Source of the DNA: Chionis minor
Lineage: Eukaryota > Chordata > Aves > Charadriiformes > Chionididae
Length of the DNA stretch: 64,000 bases
Direction: 5' to 3'
NCBI GenBank assembly: GCA_013398295.1
Contig: VZSF01008493.1
Location: 212,623 to 276,622 of the forward strand
Shown: in pieces, positions 1-63,142 of the stretch
Layout: the number at the start of each line of letters is the position of its first letter
How positions within the stretch are numbered: the first letter of the stretch is position 1
Translations under genes and position numbers: made by a program
The notes under the pieces: generated by a model
The model's database searches: none
What the model was told of the DNA's origin: nothing
What the model saw: the letters and a program-made list of their open reading frames with translations, nothing else

Positions 1-3000
1 AAGTACATAACCAGTGCAAAGAAATTTTGGCAGAGGTCCCAAAGGATTTTCTTAATTCTTTACTTTGAGATGCTTGATACTCTGTCTTTCACCTCAAAGA
101 AAACACTACACCTGTCATGAACCCCTCTGTATACTGTAGGAATAAGCCCTAAATATTGTGCTTGTAACTTCCTAAATTTATGATTGAGTTGTGGCTCTGA
201 AAATTTTATTTGTCAAGAATCCACTTAAAGAGAATGCAGTGCTTACTTTACTTAATTTTTAATGTTTATCAGATGGTAAGTTATTCTGGATTTTAGCCTT
301 CACATTCTGCTTATGGCTCTGTTTAGCAACTTGTATTTTTCTAGTGTGGTATTTTGGAAGACAATGCAGAATAATTCTGAAAGACGATGCAGCCTTGTGT
401 GCTCTGTGATTAAATTTCAGAGTCTGTAGTTGATCCAATTAAGCAATTTAACTAAAACACAAGTTGCTGTTCATTTGTTTAAAATTGTTTGAACTCAAAA
501 GACTCACAAAAAGAGTAAAAAAAAATGTTTCTTTTAAATTCTTCAGTTTTAAGTAATGAAGAGATGTATTCCAGTATGCGAAAGAGAACATTTCTGAGGG
601 AAAACCATCACATACTGAGAACGTCATATATCCTGGAAGTCAATGCATCATTTCTTATAAATGTTATTTAAAGGGTCAAAAAGGTTACTTCTAGCTAACC
701 TAGCTCAGTAGCTGTGGTGACTACATACAGTTTGCAATTGTGTAGACATGCAGAAAGTTTGTAACTGCTGTTTTTCTACAGAATCAAAGTAATGAACCCA
801 GTATCTATCTAAAATCTACTATGTCTGCTGGTCTCAGGGGGCTGAGCTTGCTTTCCCTGCCATGTTTCAAGAAAAAAAATATAAACAAAACTATCATGTG
901 TTTTATGAAATGCTAGAGTATTTTTAGTATCTGCAGTGATTTGTCAGAAATTCAAATGTTTTCCTAAGACTTTGTTCCTCCTAAATTGTCAAAAAGAATT
1001 GAGCAAAGGTGCCTGTGGGGAAAAAGCAATGGGTAAAAGGTGGGCGTTAGTGCAGAAGAGGCGTTGGATTGAGAGGGGTGTATGAAGGAGGACGCAGCAG
1101 TGTTTACTTTTGGTAGTTATCCTGAAAAAGCATCCAGATCTCCTCCCCTTTGTGAGATGGCTAGAAATTTCTTACTAAATTACTTCCACATTTTCCAATA
1201 TGGCAGCTGTCCCATTTTCTGGGGGGAAGGCTCCTTGTCTTCTCTGAAAAAAAAGTGGAATGAGAGATTCTTTTGTTTTAAGTTCCCTTATATAGCGGGG
1301 CGTTGTGGGATCTGAAGCCCTCTCGGCAAGTGTGGTTAACACCGTGCCCATCCAATTCCGTCACCACGGATTGAAGTGTTACAACACACGAAGCCACCCT
1401 CTGCTGTTATTGTCACGTGCTGCATCTTTGTAGGAGATTGCAATGAGTAACTGATAACAAATTACAGACAAGGGTCTCTTCTCAGCTCTAGCTTTGTCTC
1501 CCAGTGCTCTGTCTCGAGGTGACAACTCAGCACTGGAGTTGATGTCAACAAGCAGTGAAGCGGAGTGTCACGCAGATTGGAGCACAAGAGCCCTGGTCCT
1601 CCCCATCACTGTGCTCCTTCACCTCAGCCCTACCACATCCTCCATAACTGGATGTTCAAATGCAGAACATCTTGGAATGTTATTGCAGGCCTAAGAAAAA
1701 ACACAAACTTTTTTTTTTTGCATTTTGAAAATCTTTTTCTATCAGCTTTTGCCATTTTTTTTGACTTCTAGCGTCTACTTTGCTTCACAGGGTTTTAAAG
1801 TTATTTTTGGTACTTAAAAGCTTGCAAGTCCTTAACTTGAATATGCTATTGAAATGCAAAGAATCGTATCTTTTCAGCCATCATGGGGGGCAAGTGGAAA
1901 TGTATTTTGCAAATGAGGATATTGGGTGTTTAGGGTGTGTCCGACAAAGGTGGCATTGAACTTGAAATGAAGTGAACAAATAGAACACGAAGTGTAGTAA
2001 TAAGGCTTCATTTTTCTCCCCATAATCTAGAACAATATGAGAAATTTGCCATTTTCCTGGTGTAATTGACATATGCAAAATATATTCCCTACACATCAAT
2101 AAATACAGCTTCTCGAGAGACTGAAAACTCTAAATTGGTCAAATGAATCTTTTAAAATCTTTGGGGGGGGGGGCGTGGGGGAACAGGCCTTTCAGAGCAT
2201 AAACAACATCTATCCTGGGGAAAAATGCTCTGCGTGTGTATGTACTATTAGTATACTGTCAAAAATTAGATATGAATGTAATTCAAATGTTTGTATTAAG
2301 GGGAAAAAAAAGCTTCTGCCTTGCTAGTGCTCATATTCAAATGCAGTTTTTAATAAGGTGGTGATTGGTTTTGGGCAATTCAGAGCATCTCTGAATGGTG
2401 TGATATGTAACAGGTTAATAACTGTCTCCAGTGAGATGCTGCCTGAGTCCGGTATCTGCACCAGGGATAACTATGCTCTCTGGACTGGAAATATTTAAAG
2501 AGAGAAACAGCCCTCCGAAGGGCTTTTAAATAGGCGAGTCTGCTAAGGAGAGCTTTAGTTGGGCCTCTAAGGGAAGAATAAATGAAATGCGGGATCTTCC
2601 TCACATTACAGACAATGTTTGGGGATTTTATTTATTGTAGGGAATGTCTGTGGTTTTGTGCGTGGGTATCTATTTATCCTGGTTGTTTGTTCCCAAGAGA
2701 GTTTTCCAGGCTGTAAAGGACAGAGGTCACTGAAGTTCTTGATGAAACATTATATTCTTGGCTATTTAATGTGGGTTCACAACCTAGGGTTATATTTCAC
2801 CATTCAAAATTAAGACCTCTGTAATAATGTGATATGTTTTGTTTCAATACTTTGAATTCCCACTGAATTCATTTACTGTTGCCTTTCTGCAGTCTCACTG
2901 GTAACTACTACGCGCATTTTTAGATGCAGCTATGGTTTTTAAGAGAAGCATCTAAAGCCATTGCTGACTGCTTAGAAGCTTCTGAAGGCAGCGTTTACTT

Positions 3001-3673
3001 CCTTGAATTGTGTTTCCTAGTGAAGTTTCTTTTTTCCCTTTCCACCTCCAGCATGTGAGAGAAGCACTTCATTTTGATTGTCTGGAGAACAAGTCATTTG
3101 CTTTCAGATCCAACGGGTTGTGCACCGGAAATATAAGGGATTTTCTTCAAGTACATGACTCAGTACTAATAGTAGTTATTTAGGAATGTATTTTGTCCTT
3201 CTTTCATGTAGAGAGCTCTTAACAAAATCTATTGCAATGTCACGCAAGTCGTTGTTGAATTAGAATCCAAAGAGAAGACGGTAGATGCCTTTTGAAGTAG
3301 CTGTCGAATACAGTGTAATTACATCGGATGCCTTTAGCTCCGCGTTGTTAAGATTCACTGGCATGTAATGTATTTCGCTAGTCCTGCTATGGTTCATGGT
3401 TTAATGTTGTTAGCTAATGAATCTCAGAGGAATCTTTTTTAGCAATATTTATTCAGCTGCTGTAAGAGCAAATGTGTAGTACTGGTTATTAAAATTCATC
3501 TTTCTTGCTTTTCTGCTAATTGTGTAACACTAATGATGTACATCTTTGCATAACATAAAAATCTCATATTGCTTGCATCATTTGGTTTCATAAATTATTA
3601 AATATTATGCATAGTTTAATATTATTCCTGCTTTTCTCAAAACTATTATAATTTCCTTATATTCAATTTACAG
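1..3673 (+). other. DOCK2 intron, 3' part (upstream boundary outside window)
   Basis: This AT-rich sequence ends in the acceptor before the first visible exon (AG at 3672-3673). I looked for another DOCK2-like exon with paired splice sites and found none. It holds a G-rich tract at 2163-2181 and several short reading frames with no recognisable similarity. No CR1 or LTR copy was recognised. Confidence 0.7.
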
Positions 3674-52973
<49,300 letters not shown>

Positions 52974-53725
52974 TTCATTCCATTAGAAGACCACTTCTCA
53001 ACTGAAAATAATTATGTATACATAGATATCCCATTTTAGAACACTGTCTACTCTAAAGAACATCACTGATGACATAGATGGCTGAAAGAGAATATGAACG
53101 ACGATATTCATGGGCTCTGATAAGTTACTTGCAATACAGGTATAGGAATAACGTTTGAAGAAAATGCTACAGGATGTGCCCACCAGAACATGGAAGAGAA
53201 GTTTATTGAGCCTCTGGTTATACAGGTCAAAGGGCATTGTGCGTTCCCTGGTGACAAAACTTGTTCCTGGGAAGAAAGATGTCGCAAGAGGCCATCTGCA
53301 ATACTTACTGTATAACGTAGTAAGTCTGGCCCTGTTCTTTTCAAGAGCACAGAAGTTATCATTTTGTGTAGCTTGTATAGACACACTCCAGCTATCTTTA
53401 AACTATTGCTGGCAGTGTAGTCAAGGCAACAGATGGCTCAGCACAAAATAGCCACTGACAATTTACTGTGTGGCTGTAGCTGGATTTACAGTCCTCATAT
53501 TCCTCTGCTGCTCCCACCACACTGCTCTGTATCCTCAGTCTTTCTCAAGGTGATGCCCGTGACTGTGGCACGATGTGCCTGAGGTATGTTCAGAACAGCA
53601 CCTAGTATGTTGAGAACATGTGCAAAAGTATTTACACATGTACAAATTGATAAAATATCCAGCAGTATGATTAAAAAAAAGCTGCATTTTCTGCTGTTCA
53701 TCAATAAAATGTTAAAAATTTATTT
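52974..53725 (+). other. DOCK2: DOCK2 3' UTR (estimated end)
   Basis: Sequence from the stop to the first good polyadenylation signal. The short frames within it do not resemble any protein. The end is estimated at 15-25 bases past AATAAA (53703-53708). A T-rich and GT-containing stretch follows, which suits a cleavage site. A longer alternative UTR using AATAAA at 54060-54065 cannot be excluded. Confidence 0.7.
53703..53708 (+). promoter_or_regulatory. polyadenylation signal AATAAA, probable DOCK2 3' end
   Basis: The first canonical AATAAA after the DOCK2 stop, 730 bp downstream. A second AATAAA at 54060-54065 is a possible distal site. Confidence 0.7.
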
Positions 53726-56063
53726 GCCTTGAACCTTTCTCCCTGAAATCTCTAGATATCTTTGTATATAGGGTAATAGTTTCTTACTGACAGCAAATGG
53801 GATTCTACAAGTCCAGGTCTTCTGCTTTCAAAATTGATTTTTCTATGTCTCTCCAATTCATGAGGTAGAGTTGGAAGATAATGCCTTATTGGCATGAAGC
53901 TAGACAGCACTGCAGGTCAGCATCTTGGGGTTTTTTATAACCTGCCAGTTCTTTCTGAAGGCAAGTATGTTATCCAAATATAAAGGTTTCCAAAAGGCAA
54001 ATAACTGATTTCCTTCACTCATCCCATTATGTTTCAGACACCTACATTTATATTAATTAAATAAAATATGACCGTGTATAGTGTGGATGGGTGAGACTGG
54101 CTTTGTTGCCATTTATATGGATATGGAAGAGACAAAGAGGTTAAAATTATTCCTTGCTGAGTGGTTGAATCAATGGAAAAACATCTTCAGTTTGTTCTAA
54201 GCCTATTTCTAGAAACAATTTTACATTCAGAATGAATAATTTAATGAATTTAGATTCTCTTTGCAAGTTGTCAGTGTGAAGCTGTTTTCTACAAAAATAA
54301 TTAGCGATTGTTTTCTGTGAGAAGTTGGAAATATTTGCCATTGTAACTAATACTGTGCCAAAAAATACTTTTCACTAGAATGACCATAGAGAGCAAAACA
54401 AAATGGGTCCAGTTTTAACTACACTACAGTGTTTGCTGGCATGGATACTGATAGACTTTTTGTGTCACTTGATTTTCACAGCAACTTGATGCTGCTTCTG
54501 AGGAAGCACAGAGGAAGAACAAGGCTTTTCTAGGAAAAAAACTGAGTTTAATATGAGTTGGTTATCTGTGAGCGGAAGAAAGTGAAAGGTTGAGTGCATG
54601 TTTAATGTCTTGCTGACCTGGAGGAAGAAGAGGGAGGGTACCCAGATTGTCCTTCAGTATTATTTGCAAACAGATTGAAGAAATACCATTATCACAAAAT
54701 AAAAAGTATTTTAAAAGAAAAGATTTGGTTCTAGTGTGAATGAGTAAGAAAACAATGACTTAGCAACTGTTTATTCTTTGTAAAGATATGTGTTAAAGGT
54801 TATCTTTTGCTTATTGTGTCTTTTAGCTATGTTTTCATGTGAGAGTGGAATAAAAGAGTTTTAGCTCAAGCTGTTACTATAAAGTACTGCGATTCTAAAT
54901 AAAAAATTACAAAGAATGAAGGGAATGAAGAGCCCAGAAACAAATACCAAGAAGGCAGGAGCACAACATCCAAAGGAGGTTTGGTGTTGAGTTTTTAGCT
55001 AGTGGTTCAAGATTCATGGTTGTGTTTTGCTCAGGTTTTAGTATAATTTTCGATGAAGAGTTTAGATTCACGCTTAATTTACCAAATATCAGCAAAACCT
55101 TATTAGTTGTTCCTCATCACGGACTGTCATGTTTTGCCAGCCCAGTTCTGGATTTGTTTCAAGCTTGAAATAATGTAAATCAACTCTAAGCAGTAAAATT
55201 AACTAAGAAAAAGTAACTGCTAAGAACATGACAGTACATGGAACTCAGAATTTTAAGGACAGCAAGCTCCCGCCATTCACGAGTTTCCAGAAAGTGTGGA
55301 TACTGACACACCAATAAACAGAATAGCATGAAGAACAAATTATGTCCTGGGCTAATAATGGCAAGTATGCAAGTATGGCAATCTGGCAGCATCTGTTTAA
55401 AAATGTAAATCAGCACTGATGATTGTCATTTTTGGTACAAGCTGAACAGGCCTTTTGTTCACGTATGGAGAGGAAGATCTGTTCAGGCAGCACAGAACCT
55501 ATATATCTGACATTCTTTTATGTGAAGTGCAGAGGGCAGAAATTTACTCCAGGAGGCAGGTCAGGCTTTGGCTGCTGTCCCGGTGTATTAATGAAGCAGG
55601 GGTAACTTCACCTGTAATCTGTACCACCTCTCACCGTGCAAGGTCAGAAAAGCATTTCTGGACACAATAGCACAATTCATGTGCTTTATCAGAGTTTATT
55701 TCCCTTCTCAGACATTTCAGATAGTCCGGACAGTAACAGTCTGCCTTTTGGGATTGCCTGGCACCAAGATAATGATTGGGTGGTGTGAGTCTGTAATAAA
55801 TAATGTTTAGCATGGGGTAGGAAAGACTGTATGTACCGCTAAGATTTTGTGTGCTGACTTGTAGAAAGCTGTTAGGCTGCACCAATGCAAGATGCATTTA
55901 AGCTGCATGCCACGTATGTTGTTAGCTAGATGTCTGAAGTTTGGACACAGATGCCTGGCCTTTATCTCCGACGGAGTGCAACGCCATGTTAGTAATAACG
56001 GTCTAGCTCCAGAAGAGCTGCTGGGCCAGTGCAGTAGAAGGTCTGGTCATAGATAACAATTGA

Positions 56064-56086
56064 TAACGTAACATTCTGTTACGTCA
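56064..56086. repeat. CRE-like inverted repeat
   Basis: Arms TAACGTAACA (56064-56073) and TGTTACGTCA (56077-56086) are reverse complements except for one position, with the spacer TTC. The second arm contains TTACGTCA, a typical bZIP (CREB/ATF or PAR-type) half-site arrangement. A GATAACAATTGATAA stretch with two GATA cores lies directly before it. Confidence 0.6.
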
Positions 56087-56468
56087 AGGTATTCTTTAAC
56101 TAACTTGGGTATCCAGCCTGCCCTTGTTTGTGCCAGGAGTGATACTGTCCAAGTCCTCATTATGGAATTATGGCTTAATTATTCATTGGGGGAGGAATGT
56201 AATCCCTTTAAAATTTCAATAACAATTAGCTGGGGTGAGCTATAGGAAAGTGTTCAGAGTATAAGTCAAAAAGGGTCAAGTTTCTGAGCAGGAAGAAGAG
56301 TTTTATTAAAGAATTTACAGACCCTAGGGATGCATTGTGTTCTTGAACTGAGAATTAATGTGTGATAGGCCTGTGTATTTGTTGCAGGTACGGCTTGACA
56401 TTGAAATTTTAGCTGTGTCACATACAGTCTGTAATGTTTTATATTAGACAGTGGAAGTTTTGGATGAG

Positions 56469-56533
56469 TAGAATGACAGAATGGTTTGGGCTGGAAGAGA
56501 CCTTAGAGATCATCTAGTCCCAACCCCCAGTGG
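56469..56533 (-). mobile_element. CR1 LINE 3' terminus remnant, antisense
   Basis: About 65 bp reading 'gaatggtttgggctggaaga', then 'gaccttagagatcatctagt' and 'cccaaccccc'. This is the reverse complement of the extreme CR1 3' end. It is very short but highly characteristic of avian genomes. Confidence 0.85.
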
Positions 56534-59500
56534 AGATAATGGATGCTATTTTGGTTATTCTGTATGGAGTCCACAGACACGTTAGGCGTCATTGGATCTC
56601 CGTTTTCATTTTCTTTTGATATTATTTGGTCTGGTTTTTGGCTTTTTCTATAGTTCTCAGATTTGTTTCATCAAGTCCCTGACCTTTCTTTAAAGACTCA
56701 TTAAGGCAGAATTCTCTGCCTTGGGACACGATAGTCTTATACGGGAGAGAAAGAGGATTGGATTTCTTCATAATTTTAGAAGTGCAGAATTTTAAATTAA
56801 GAATTTTCTCCTTTTCCAGCCTGTTCGTAGTTGAGAGAAGGTCACAACAAATAAGTTAAATTAACTCAGCCCAATATGTTAAACTAAAGGCAGTACAATA
56901 CTATGTAAATAGAGTTTCCTGGATGTGTTATTAATACGTCACATAAACATACCACATCACGTACATCACATGCCTTAGTAGTGTAGAAGATTCTGAGAGT
57001 CTGGAATGTGTCCAACTTCATCATGTTTAAATTGAAGGAACTTTGTGCATTCTTGGTCTCTGAAGAACAGAACTCGTATAACCAACTTGGTAGACTATTC
57101 TACTCCATGTGGGATTTGAGATGCAGAGGCAGTTGGCTCCCACAATTACTGATAAAGGGACGCTGTAACGGAGTTAACAGTGGAAAATTTTTCTCGATCT
57201 GGAGGACATCAAGTAGCCTGAGCAGTGATGAGTTTTTAGCACCAGTTACTATATTCTACTCAGTGTTTTTAGGCAGTAGCTGTTTTACTGTAAAAACTGG
57301 CTGAAGAGCATTTCCTAACCTGCACTGGCAAACGGCAATAAACCTGTGCCAAGCACTTGTTCACAGCTCTTGGAAGAGCTGGGAATGGATAGACGGGTTA
57401 ATGCTTTTGTGTCGCGTATCTAAAGTTACTGACATTTAAATGACAAAATGGATTCGGAGATTGAGTTGCTTTCTTTAACCCATTTGATATTCACAGCTTT
57501 TGTTGTTTGGTTGTTTTGCTGCTTACTTCATTGCTAATGTCAGTGATGGAGCAGACTTTCATTTAAAGTAAGTTGAACGTATTTGCAAGGAATCCTGCAA
57601 GAAAAAAAATCGGAACGATGATGGGAAACTGCTGAGAAAGTGGACTTAGGCGATTTGACTCAGTTTGAATATGAAGTCTCTTAGCAATTCAACAACTGAT
57701 GGCTGGCAAGTCACACAGTACAGTCTATACCCAGAGTCATAATGAGATTTTACATTGATTGCACTAATGAATATAAATTTCTGCTTTGGACTAGGATAAA
57801 TCCCTAAGTATTTTAAAACTATATGGATTCAGAATCAAAGGTGCTCATTAATGTCCCAGTATTGTAGCAGCTGTATTGTGTCTGGCTGATTATCAAGGGA
57901 TTTTTATTTCAGCCCAATTAAACGCAATGGAAGCATCTTTGAAATAATAATATAACTTGAATCACTGAAAGCTTGTCAAGCTCGCAGGTAGCTCTGTTCC
58001 TTCGTGATCATGGGATGAAGGCACTTTTAAAAGAGAAACGCTGTTAAATGCGTTTTTAAAATAGTGAGGTAGGACAGAAGATGATGGGTTGGTTTGTTTT
58101 AAATCAGGTTTTTGTTTGTCTCCACTGAGGTCTAGGAGTTGTGTTTAAAGCCATCTAATCACATAATTCTCTATGCTAACTTGCTCTTCCATTTTAAAGG
58201 ACTTCAGCTTAACTATCAGGAAGAGACCAAAAGATGCTTTTTTTGTTCCAGCTTCAGTGCAATGCTATTTAACAGATGAAACATTTACCACCGAGACTGA
58301 TTACATAAATGCTGACATCAGTGGGAATCAGCTAGACCTAGGGCATTCTGTTTAAACTAATAGCACAGGTCAATTCTCCAGACTGCAGGAAAATAAAAGG
58401 AATAACTTAGCCAAACACAGGATCCTTCTCATGTAGAAATCAAGAGAATTCAGACCATTTAAAGCCAAATTGTTGTTTTCTTCATCATCTTGTTTCAAAA
58501 CCATTTTTGTGGAGGAAGGAAGAATGAACAATTTAAGGACCCTTTTCCCTCATTAATTTTTGGAGGTGGTTATGTCCGTCTTGTTACATAAATCTTTTTT
58601 CCTGAGGAATATGGAAGCCTCATACGGAAGCAGCCATTTCCTATCCTGGATGCCTTAGTCACTAGTATTATTTCCTTCCCAGAACCGAGTCCCTACTTGC
58701 TCTTAGGTATTCAAGGTCCTTTTGCGAGGGAACATTGAGTAACATTGCAGAGGCTGCCCTCAATTATAACGACTTCAGCGTCGGCAGTATTTGCTGCTAT
58801 GCGGGGAGGAGAGTAGTTCTTCTTTATTGACTCAGTCGGTAATTTTCTGATTTGCTATCATGATGCAGTGTGTGCTAAAGATTAACACTGTAAACAAATA
58901 ATTGCTCTGCAAACAACTGTCAGGTAGGCCATGGACTTCATAAGCTTTAAAATGTTAGATAAATTTAGTCATGGTTTTAAAGCAAGGACAGCTTGATCTG
59001 ATTGGCTTTTGGATAGAATTATCCCTTTTCAATGTAGTTTTTTGCCTTCCAGGATAGCAGAAAGCTCCACTGTGCCATATGGCTGACCCTAGAATGAGAC
59101 AGCCACTGTGAGTGTCTGTGCTGTAACAAATACAGTTTCTGTGTTAATTATTTTTTCATGAGTATTAGTGTGTGCTGCAGCTCCCGTATGCCTAATTAAG
59201 CATGTGGGTATTCAACCTGCATTTATGAACAGGTTAATGTGAGAGCCTTGAACCATTTCTCGTTCACATTTAACACTTCATAGGCCTTGCTGTTAACTTG
59301 AATTAGTTCAGCTGATGGTAGGTGGCTGTTGATGGTGTTACAATGGGTTTAAGTGGTGATTGATTCAAAAAGCACATTAAAGGTGGTGGGGATCACAAAA
59401 CAGTCATTTAAGGTATCTATGCCTTGACTTGGCTGGCCAGGAGTCAAAAAAAAAAGACTTATCTAGGTGAAGTAGTAGGAATCTGGCACTGCTGTTGCAA

Positions 59501-62500
59501 CTAGAAAAAGTCTTAAAAAACTCCATGTTTGACAGATTATTTTGAGGGAAGATTTTCCCCAGAATGTTCACTCATAAGTTTTTATACATAAGAAAGCAGC
59601 CTTGGATAGAGTTGCTTTAGATGCAGCTATTTTAGCCAAGAATATTGTATTTTATCATACAGTAAAGCATGTTACAGTTGGATACCTGGATTCTACAAAT
59701 ACTGAGGAATGTCAAGTCTTTGCTACACGACTTTGGTTGCTTTGACACACTCAATTGTACTAATGCACAATGCCTGAGTTTCTAGAATCTTTCTTAATAG
59801 CTGCTTTTAGACTTCTTTCACAAGATAGGAAAAGAGTACTATTGGAGATCAGTACCGGAAAACAAAAGAGCAAAGGAAACAAACTTAAAAGAAAGACGCA
59901 AGTCTCTAAATTTACCAGAATATCTGCACAGATTTTCAAAGCAAACAAAGGATTCTAATATGAAAAGGTTAAACATGTTTACATACACATGTTTATACAA
60001 GTTTATTTTTGCAGATCCCAGAATTACAAATCTAGATCTATGTAATATTGCTAAGGGGACAGTGATCATGTCAGTGTAAAAACCTGTTACTAAGTTATCT
60101 CTAGGGCAAATCTGGATGAATTTGATACATTTTCAAAGATTATCACTAGGGGGAGATAAGTAGTTGCAATACTTTGCCCATATAATAGAACAACTACTGA
60201 TGTGTCTACCCAGATACTGGCAAAACCAAAGTGGAACAACTGGAAGTGCAAGGATTATTAACACTGTAAATCAGCCTATTCACAAGTTAGATGATCTTAG
60301 TTTACTGCAGTTAAACCCTGGTCATATTAAAACAACCCTAAGTTTATCTACAACTAGGTGTGTCCATAGAGTAGTTCACTGCACTTACAATTGTACCAGC
60401 TCACTTATCAGTTTTAGTTGCTAATTAATTTTCCTGAAGTGTTTGTGTTGTGCGAGTACCAAAGGGTATAGAACATTGTGAACGAAACTTTAAAAAAAAA
60501 AAAAGTTATGTTTTTGAAAAATCCTTGGTTCTAAAATGTCTTTCCAGTAAGATCTCATTTAAGTTGTGGGAGGAGCTGATTTATTCACACAAGGAAGCAT
60601 CCTGATGCTGAAATCTGACTGAAATAGAAGTATTAGCATGTTACTATTTTTTCTTTGTATAAATCCTGTTGTGCATCTCATTGAAATGCACAAGAATTTA
60701 AACTCCAAGGGTTTTGGAAAGGTGTACAGATTAATTTCCTTGGTAAACACAATTGATGTTAATACAATACCTCATTTGGTTTTAGCACCATTTATTTCTA
60801 GTATAAACAAACATTTAGTAGAAGTGTAGAAGAATAAGCAGTTAATCTGAAACAGGCAAGCATTTCAGCTGTTTGGAAGCTGGTAGCAGCGGTGAGGTTG
60901 TAAAAGTATGATTGATTGAAGTATCTATATTCGTACTAATTTCCCATAATTGAGACACGCCTCGGATTCTAACATGACAGGAATTTGTTGCGGAATCTCT
61001 TCATATCTGGTTTAGACTCGAGGTATCCCTCCATTGCAGGGCTGAGCATTTCTGTGTATCTAAATGCAGCAGATCCCATGGGAGCTGTGGGCAGCCAAAT
61101 GGATGCTATAGATTCCTTGCCTGCTTACGGCCAGTCATGACTAATACGTAAGTCAGGGGACACCTAAGCCCCTCTACCATATTATATGTTGGCAAGATGG
61201 TGGACAGCCTTTGAGGAAGCAGGAGTTATGACTACTTTTATTATCATAGTTCTCAGGTCAGAAAGCAGCTACTAGCCCTTATAAAGTTTTGCAGTCTTCT
61301 AAAACGCCAGTTATAAAGTTGCTTTAAAAATACACAGTGGTTTTGTTCTTTAAGACTTAAACAGTCTAGGGGCATTCTAGCATTGCAGCATGTATGGCAC
61401 AAATCCAAATGATATTGCCTTTTCCATTAATTTAATGTTCAACCTGCATTTTGAGAAAGCAAGCTCGGTTCCCTTGTTTTGCAATCCTGTATTTTACATT
61501 TTCTATGCTTTTGTAATGACCTTGAGATGACATTGTTTTGCCTGCTACACTTTGTTTCTTCTGATGGTGTGGTTTATTTTGTGCATACACTGGGCAGATG
61601 ACTATTGGAATAAGACATGAAGACTTCTACAAGTAATGTGCTAGACAACCAAGAATACAGATAATTTGTCATTATGTGAAAATGCCTTATCGATGGATAC
61701 CGAACTGTTTCTGAATTCAGTGCGAATTGTTTGAAACAAGGTGGGTTGCTTCGTATACTGAGTTGTAGATGAACACGTTTCTTTCGAAAACAATTTTTCT
61801 GTTCTTTGTGACCACATGAATAGCTTGTATGAACTTTTCTTCAGCAAGACGTTAAACGGTGATAATATACCATGCTTAGGGTTATACACAATGTTAACGG
61901 TACAGCCTAAAGCTGCGTATTCATGAAAAATAGATCTCTACACCATGCGATTGTCTGGCAAATATGTATCATGACCTGGATCTAGTGTCAACAATCAACT
62001 TAATTTCTAATTAGCTACAGTACATGATGCAGAGTGTTTTATGTTGGGTATATGAGAGACAAATGGTGTGCAGTATGTTATAAGGTTTGCCAGGATGAAG
62101 TTTCTGCTACAAAATTTTGAACACGTTTGAGTTGTTAAGAGTGGATTTGCACTATGTTGTACTTCACATCGTGCAGCCAGGGTGCGCTTGATCCAAGTTC
62201 GCTAAAACTGTCACACTGTGAAACCTAAAGGTGCTTGTGAGGCTAGCAAGTACCATGCCTTACTTTGCTTTATCGTTTTGAAAGATGTAGTTAAGGGTGT
62301 AGTTAAGAGTAGCTCAGCCAAAACATTGCAGAAGTGCCCAGAGCTCCCCATATTATTCTCTGCTTTTTGACCCCTGTGCTTTTGCTTCCTACTGCGTGCT
62401 GGTGTGTATGCACTTCTCCCAAGTCACTGCATTTCAATAACGCTGAATGTGCAGGTTACTGTGGAGTATAAGTGAAAATGCTGAGGAATGCCCATTTTAA

Positions 62501-63100
62501 TGAAATCAGTTTGAACTTTTCATAACCCAAGATTTCAGACAATTTTGGTTTCCTTTGTAAAAGGGCAATCAGTGTAAAGAAACATTACTGTTGGCTGGAG
62601 TAGAGGGGTACATAGGAGCTGATCTGGAAAACCTATAGAGAATGACGGTTCTGCAGGGTCTCAGTCTCAACCTTTGCTTAAGAAATCAAGAGGAGCAAAT
62701 CTTCATATAACACAGGAGCTGACAACAATCTGGTTTTGGTCAGGCTTCCAACTGGTAGAGACATGTGTTCGGGGCTACACAGTACTGCAGTAAAAAGGAA
62801 TGTTAAAACCATGATGCATCCTGGCCTTCAAAGACCTCACCAAACCCAATGCATTTGGAAGTGATGGTCACTAAAATACGACTCCAGCATCAGCCTCCAT
62901 TTCATTTTGAGTTTTTCAGCTGTGAACATGATCTATTAGCTTAGCTATATCAGCATACCACATTTTCCCAGCATCTCTATATAGAAGCCTCACTTTTTTT
63001 CCTTCTCCTTTCCCCACTTCTGGGATCGCTGTCTTCTTCCAGCCCTGCCAAGAACAGGGGTTTCAGTGGTGAGGACCTCAGGGCAGTATTCCTGGCTAGA

Positions 63101-63142
63101 CTTAAATAACTCCAGTTCTGACTTAATTAACTCCAGTTCTGA
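63101..63142. repeat. 21-bp tandem duplication
   Basis: CTTAAATAACTCCAGTTCTG-A (63101-63121) is followed at once by the same 21-mer with a single A-to-T change (63122-63142). It is intergenic and no function is evident. Confidence 0.9.

Noticed and set aside
2881..2905. CTGCAG and GTAACT flanking TCTCACTG in the first intron, like a tiny exon
   Set aside because: It would be an 8-bp exon with no match to DOCK2. It is a chance pairing of splice-like motifs.
62286..62312. Repeat of TGTAGTTAAG (two close copies)
   Set aside because: Only ten to twelve bases duplicated. No sign of function, and common in AT-rich sequence.
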